Shown one piece after another: positions 60,896-64,000 of a DNA stretch of 64,000 nucleotides (its first letter is position 1; every line of letters begins with the position of its first letter). The notes beneath the pieces are model-generated. The model had not been told where the DNA came from, made no database searches, and saw only the letters and a program-made list of their open reading frames with translations. Location: positions 744,001-808,000 of the forward strand of contig NZ_QMIK01000001.1 in NCBI RefSeq assembly GCF_003316845.1. The letters are read 5' to 3'. The translations under genes and the position numbers were made by a program. The stretch is from Cognataquiflexum aquatile (GTDB lineage Bacteria > Bacteroidota > Bacteroidia > Cytophagales > Cyclobacteriaceae).

Positions 60896-61972
60896 ATGAG
60901 AAAGAAACCCTATTTCCTTGTTTTGTTAGTACCCCTTCTTTTCATTTTATTCCAAAATGAAAAGGTTGATCCCATGAAATCAAAGTTCACTTCCAATCCA
61001 CAACTTACTACCATCCTTCCCAATGAAAATTGGAAAGGCAATCCTGTGGATGAAAAAGGCAGATTCGTCAACTTGTACCACCCTTTCGAGTCAAGTTTTG
61101 GGGATTTGATCAAATGGCAAACCAGCAAAAACCCACAGGCAGAGGAAAAGAAATCTGAAACGAGATATCTTACTGTTGATTTCGATTCTACGGTTTTTCA
61201 TGGACAGGATGATTACCTGATATGGCTCGGGCATGCCACTTATCTCATGAGGATCCAAGGAACAGTATTCTTGACTGATCCGCTGCTGATAGACAATACA
61301 TTTCTGAAAAGAGAAAGTCCATTGCCTTTTCCTCTGGAAAAAATGCCTAAACTGGACTTCCTCCTTTTGTCCCACAACCACAGGGACCATTGCGATGAGA
61401 ATTCACTGAAATACCTATCCAAAGCCCATCCCAATATGAAAATCCTAACCGGGTTGGGATTGGAAAGTGTCATCAAGAAGTGGACAAATGGACATACCAT
61501 CCAAGAAGCAGGTTGGTATCAGCAATATTCGCTTTTGGATAGTGGAATTACCATCACCTATGTTCCAAGCAGACATTGGTCAAAACGTTGGCTAACTGAT
61601 GATAATAAAAGCCTTTGGGGTGGTTTTTTCATTCAAAATGGTGATCAATCCATCTATTTCATGGGAGACAGCGGAAAAGGTGAACATTTCGCAGACATCA
61701 AAAACACACTCGGAACACCGGATTATTGCCTGATGGGAGTTGGCGCCTACAAACCTGAATGGTTTATGCACCAAGCCCACATCAGTCCCAAGGATGCCAT
61801 TGATGCATTCAATACTTTGGAAGGAAAATATTTTATCCCAATGCATTTCGGAACTTTTAACCTTTCGGACGAACCGCGGATGGAACCTTGGGATATCTTG
61901 GTTGAAAACAAAGGAATCATAAAGGGAAATTTGGTAGAACCGGTGATAGGAAAGAATCTCCTGATTTTTTAA
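60896..61972 (+). CDS. MBL-fold metallohydrolase, NAPE-PLD/UlaG-like
   Basis: A 358-residue protein with an N-terminal membrane anchor (FLVLLVPLLFILFQN) and a metallo-beta-lactamase fold. The metal motif reads SHNHRDHCDEN near 160-170, the H-x-H-x-D-H pattern. Further ligands are D in FMGDSG near 259 and H in MHFGTF near 318. The IWLGHATYLMRIQGT start of the domain is typical of the branch that includes N-acyl-phosphatidylethanolamine phospholipase D. A phospholipase or lactonase function on the outer face of the inner membrane is possible. The substrate is not known. Confidence 0.9.
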   Translation: MRKKPYFLVLLVPLLFILFQNEKVDPMKSKFTSNPQLTTILPNENWKGNPVDEKGRFVNLYHPFESSFGDLIKWQTSKNPQAEEKKSETRYLTVDFDSTVFHGQDDYLIWLGHATYLMRIQGTVFLTDPLLIDNTFLKRESPLPFPLEKMPKLDFLLLSHNHRDHCDENSLKYLSKAHPNMKILTGLGLESVIKKWTNGHTIQEAGWYQQYSLLDSGITITYVPSRHWSKRWLTDDNKSLWGGFFIQNGDQSIYFMGDSGKGEHFADIKNTLGTPDYCLMGVGAYKPEWFMHQAHISPKDAIDAFNTLEGKYFIPMHFGTFNLSDEPRMEPWDILVENKGIIKGNLVEPVIGKNLLIF

Positions 61973-62080
61973 CAAGCAGGATTCCAAATAGGATTTTAAA
62001 AAAAAGCAATCAAAACCGTGGAATTCCTATGGTTAATCCTTTAAATTAAAGGATTGAATTTTTCATCTAGCCAAAAAACC

Positions 62081-62482
62081 ATGAAAGAAGGAACAAAAGA
62101 GAATCCTTGGAAATTGAAAACCCCGCCACTAACCTCAGACTACGAGATGTACAGGGATACCAAAGAGGGCAAAGAAGTTATTGTTTGTGTCGTGGGAAAA
62201 ACAATCCTGCTTTATGATTACCGATGCTTGAATGACCTTCATCAAATGTTGAAAAACCATGGCGACTGGATGGAACTGGGAAGTGCGGATGAGCAAAAAC
62301 CTGCAAAAGAGGGAACTGTTGAAGCCTGGGGCCGATCTGAATCCAATCCGATTGGCGGTTGGTATGGATTAAAAAAAGGACTCAGGGGAAGGTTTGGGAT
62401 GTATGTTCCACCATTGATGGAAGAACTCGGCTTGGCCGAAGTTACCCACGAACCAAAAGGAAATAAAATGAAAGCCAAATAA
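62081..62482 (+). CDS. Small conserved hypothetical protein
   Basis: The frame begins with a TTG at 62054, but the ATG at 62081 (MKEGTKENPWKLKTPP) is the natural start, giving 133 residues. I do not recognise the family with certainty; it resembles a small Bacteroidota family of about 130 residues (possibly DUF6855). The protein is soluble, with conserved-looking blocks LTSDYEMYRD, KTILLYDYRCLNDLHQMLK and GGWYGLKKGLRGRFGMYVPP. The tail is basic. It lies with other small DUF genes (DUF4199 and DUF4287/5655 downstream), which may indicate a shared stress role. No function is assigned. Confidence 0.65.
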   Translation: MKEGTKENPWKLKTPPLTSDYEMYRDTKEGKEVIVCVVGKTILLYDYRCLNDLHQMLKNHGDWMELGSADEQKPAKEGTVEAWGRSESNPIGGWYGLKKGLRGRFGMYVPPLMEELGLAEVTHEPKGNKMKAK

Positions 62483-62613
62483 TTTTAAGGAGTTCTTCAT
62501 TTTTTAACAAAATAATCTGCCTTATATTTTTTATTGCAAAATTAAATATTGTAAATTTTTGAAGGAAGTGTTTTAAAACCGAACATTGATCCAATACTCT
62601 GCCTCAAAAAATT

Positions 62614-63090
62614 ATGAAAAACATCAAAATTGAAATCAAATGGGCAATAATATTTGCCTTGATGACATTGCTGTGGATGGTACTTGAAAGATCCGTCGGG
62701 CTACATGATACCCATATTGACAAACACGCAGTATACACCAATTTCATTGCGATACCGGCCATTTCCGTCTACGTTTTTGCATTATTGGACAAGAGAAAAA
62801 GCTTTTACCATGGCAAAATGACCTACTTACAAGGATTTATTTGTGGTTTGATAATCACTTTATTCGTGACCGTTCTGAGCCCTTTGACACAGTATATCAC
62901 CTCAACTATTATAACCCCGGATTACTTTGAAAACGCCATTGCCTATGGTGTTTCGATAGGAAAAATCACACCGGAAGCCGCTGAGGATTATTTTAACCTT
63001 GAAAATTATATCATTCAGGGTTTGATCGGAGCACCATTCATGGGTCTGATTACGACAGCTTTGGTAGCAATTTTCACCAGGAAAAATTAA
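62614..63090 (+). CDS. DUF4199 family membrane protein
   Basis: A 158-residue membrane protein with four predicted transmembrane helices (about 9-25, 43-59, 73-95 and 130-152). The pattern, including GKMTYLQGFICGLIITL in helix three and GLIGAPFMGLITTALVAIF at the end, matches DUF4199, a common uncharacterised Bacteroidota family. There are 18 bp to the next gene, so the two are probably co-transcribed. Function unknown. Confidence 0.85.
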   Translation: MKNIKIEIKWAIIFALMTLLWMVLERSVGLHDTHIDKHAVYTNFIAIPAISVYVFALLDKRKSFYHGKMTYLQGFICGLIITLFVTVLSPLTQYITSTIITPDYFENAIAYGVSIGKITPEAAEDYFNLENYIIQGLIGAPFMGLITTALVAIFTRKN

Positions 63091-63108
63091 AACATAAAAC
63101 CAAAAATC

Positions 63109-63657
63109 ATGGACAAAGCAGAACAAACCATGCAGGACAACTTGTTGAAAAACACAGGAAAAAGTCTATCGGAGTGGACTGAAGCAGTGAAAGTTTTGAA
63201 ATTTGAAAAACATGGTCAGATCATGAAATTCCTGAAGGAAGAAAAAGGGCTTACCCATGGCTTCGCCAATTTCATTGCACTGAAAACCCTTGCTACTGAT
63301 GCGGGTTCTTTTGAAAATAAAGATGAACTGATCGACAGCCAATACAAAGGGAAAGAGCACTTTAGACCCATTTATGACCAATTGATTGCCGATATCTCAA
63401 AATTCGGAAATGACATCGAAATAGCACCAAAAATGGCCAACGTCAGCTTGAGAAGAAAAAAACAATTCGCATTGCTTTCCCCGGTTACAAAAACCCGTTT
63501 TGAAATCGGCATCAACCTCAAAGGACAAGAACCAAGCGGAAAGTTGCTGCCAAGCGGCAATGCCATGTGTACCCACAAAATCAATTTGACGGCCATCGGG
63601 GATATCGACCAGGAAGTCATGGATTGGATTCACAAAGCATATCAAAACGCAGGTTGA
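63109..63657 (+). CDS. DUF4287 and DUF5655 domain protein
   Basis: A 182-residue soluble protein with two regions. The N-terminal DUF4287 part (about 1-60) has KNTGKSLSEWTEAVK and KGLTHGFANFIALK, its conserved blocks. The C-terminal DUF5655 part (about 75-180) has VSLRRKKQFALLSPVTKTRFEIGIN, also a typical block. These proteins appear in many bacteria with no proven biochemistry; the C-terminal domain suggests binding or transport of a small molecule or nucleic acid. It follows the DUF4199 gene by 18 bp and precedes a VOC-type gene. Confidence 0.85.
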   Translation: MDKAEQTMQDNLLKNTGKSLSEWTEAVKVLKFEKHGQIMKFLKEEKGLTHGFANFIALKTLATDAGSFENKDELIDSQYKGKEHFRPIYDQLIADISKFGNDIEIAPKMANVSLRRKKQFALLSPVTKTRFEIGINLKGQEPSGKLLPSGNAMCTHKINLTAIGDIDQEVMDWIHKAYQNAG

Positions 63658-63681
63658 ATTTTTAAAAAAATCATTATTTAA

Positions 63682-64000
63682 ATGCAAGCATTGATCCAAA
63701 CTCCTACCCCATATTTAGATGCAAGTATAGATTTTTATTCCAAACTTGGATTCAAACAGATTTCAGAAAACCCTATCATTTTCTCAGATGGAAAAGCCAA
63801 CATTGAAATCAATCCAAATAGGTATGCAAGGGCAGGTTTGAGATTCTTTAAGGACTCTTGGTCTGTTGAAATCTCCAAATTGAAAGCAATAGCAGAGATC
63901 CATCCCACAAAAGATGGCCACCTCCTAGCAGATCCAAGCGGAGTATGGATTTATTTGGTGGATGGAAAACCTGGTTTTGATCTAAAGGAAGAAGAACTTT
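63682..64000 (+). CDS. VOC/glyoxalase-like protein, partial (cut by window end)
   Basis: The frame begins at the ATG at 63682 (MQALIQTPTPYLDASIDFYSKLGF) and is still open at the window end, so only the first 106 codons are seen. The beginning matches the vicinal oxygen chelate fold: the start ...IDFYSKLGFKQIS is the standard first beta-alpha unit of glyoxalase/bleomycin-resistance proteins, and LLADPSGVWIYLVD is the typical closing strand. A metal-binding H/E pattern is not complete in the visible part. Function unknown. Confidence 0.75.
   Translation, partial: MQALIQTPTPYLDASIDFYSKLGFKQISENPIIFSDGKANIEINPNRYARAGLRFFKDSWSVEISKLKAIAEIHPTKDGHLLADPSGVWIYLVDGKPGFDLKEEEL

Overview
The window looks like chromosome from a Bacteroidota member, most likely of the order Cytophagales (Cyclobacteriaceae-like). 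This is inferred from several features: the moderately AT-rich base composition, the TAnnTTTG-type -7 boxes, the many secreted oxidoreductases and lipoproteins, an ABC permease fused to an M1 peptidase, a two-component-type propeller protein, a DUF4199 protein and GxxExxY repeats. I saw no rRNA or tRNA gene, no CRISPR array, no prophage and no complete insertion sequence.

Layout. 1-11.2 kb holds housekeeping and general genes, nearly all on the minus strand: a DinB/YfiT protein, PriA, a DUF255 thioredoxin-like protein, a GSCFA protein, a GxxExxY PD-(D/E)XK protein and PurL. 11.4-20.4 kb is accessory: two orphan genes, a Fic protein with its own HTH, an AraC regulator with a cupin, an S41 peptidase, a seven-bladed propeller lipoprotein and a divergent membrane-bound winged-helix regulator. 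This part is rich in one dispersed intergenic repeat family (core like CTTTGCGCCTTTGCGGGA). 20.4-30.9 kb carries RhlE, a SoxB/5'-nucleotidase-like phosphoesterase, a TraB/GumN protein, an ABC ATPase with its permease-M1 peptidase partner, and a paired aspartyl-protease/PDZ protein. 31-34 kb has an ECF42-type sigma factor with its DGPF partner, plus an NmrA-like reductase and a remnant of a second copy. 34.2-43.9 kb is a catabolic block: exported RidA, amidohydrolase and SelA-like PLP enzyme, a CBM9-like protein, a quinoprotein dehydrogenase-cytochrome c fusion, a GH20 hexosaminidase and an exported Gfo/Idh/MocA oxidoreductase. 44-49.2 kb is a TetR-ABC-HlyD-TolC operon whose ABC ATPase has lost most catalytic motifs. 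49.3-54 kb has an M28 peptidase, an alpha/beta hydrolase, a VapC-type toxin-antitoxin pair and a second Gfo/Idh protein. 54.3-60.5 kb is a TetR-TolC-MFP-RND efflux operon with matching operator-like sites before the regulator and before the pump. 60.6-64 kb holds small genes (an acyl-carrier-protein-like protein without the serine, an MBL-fold hydrolase, DUF4199, DUF4287/5655) and a VOC protein cut by the window end.

Most unusual signal. The GxxExxY gene is enclosed by a perfect 30-bp inverted repeat (6957-6986 and 7506-7535). Its core recurs without the gene at several places between 12 and 20.4 kb, mostly beside accessory minus-strand genes. Two of those genes also share a separate ~50-bp upstream element. 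This resembles a nuclease-associated dispersed repeat system, comparable in logic to RAYT/REP, but it is a hypothesis from layout only.
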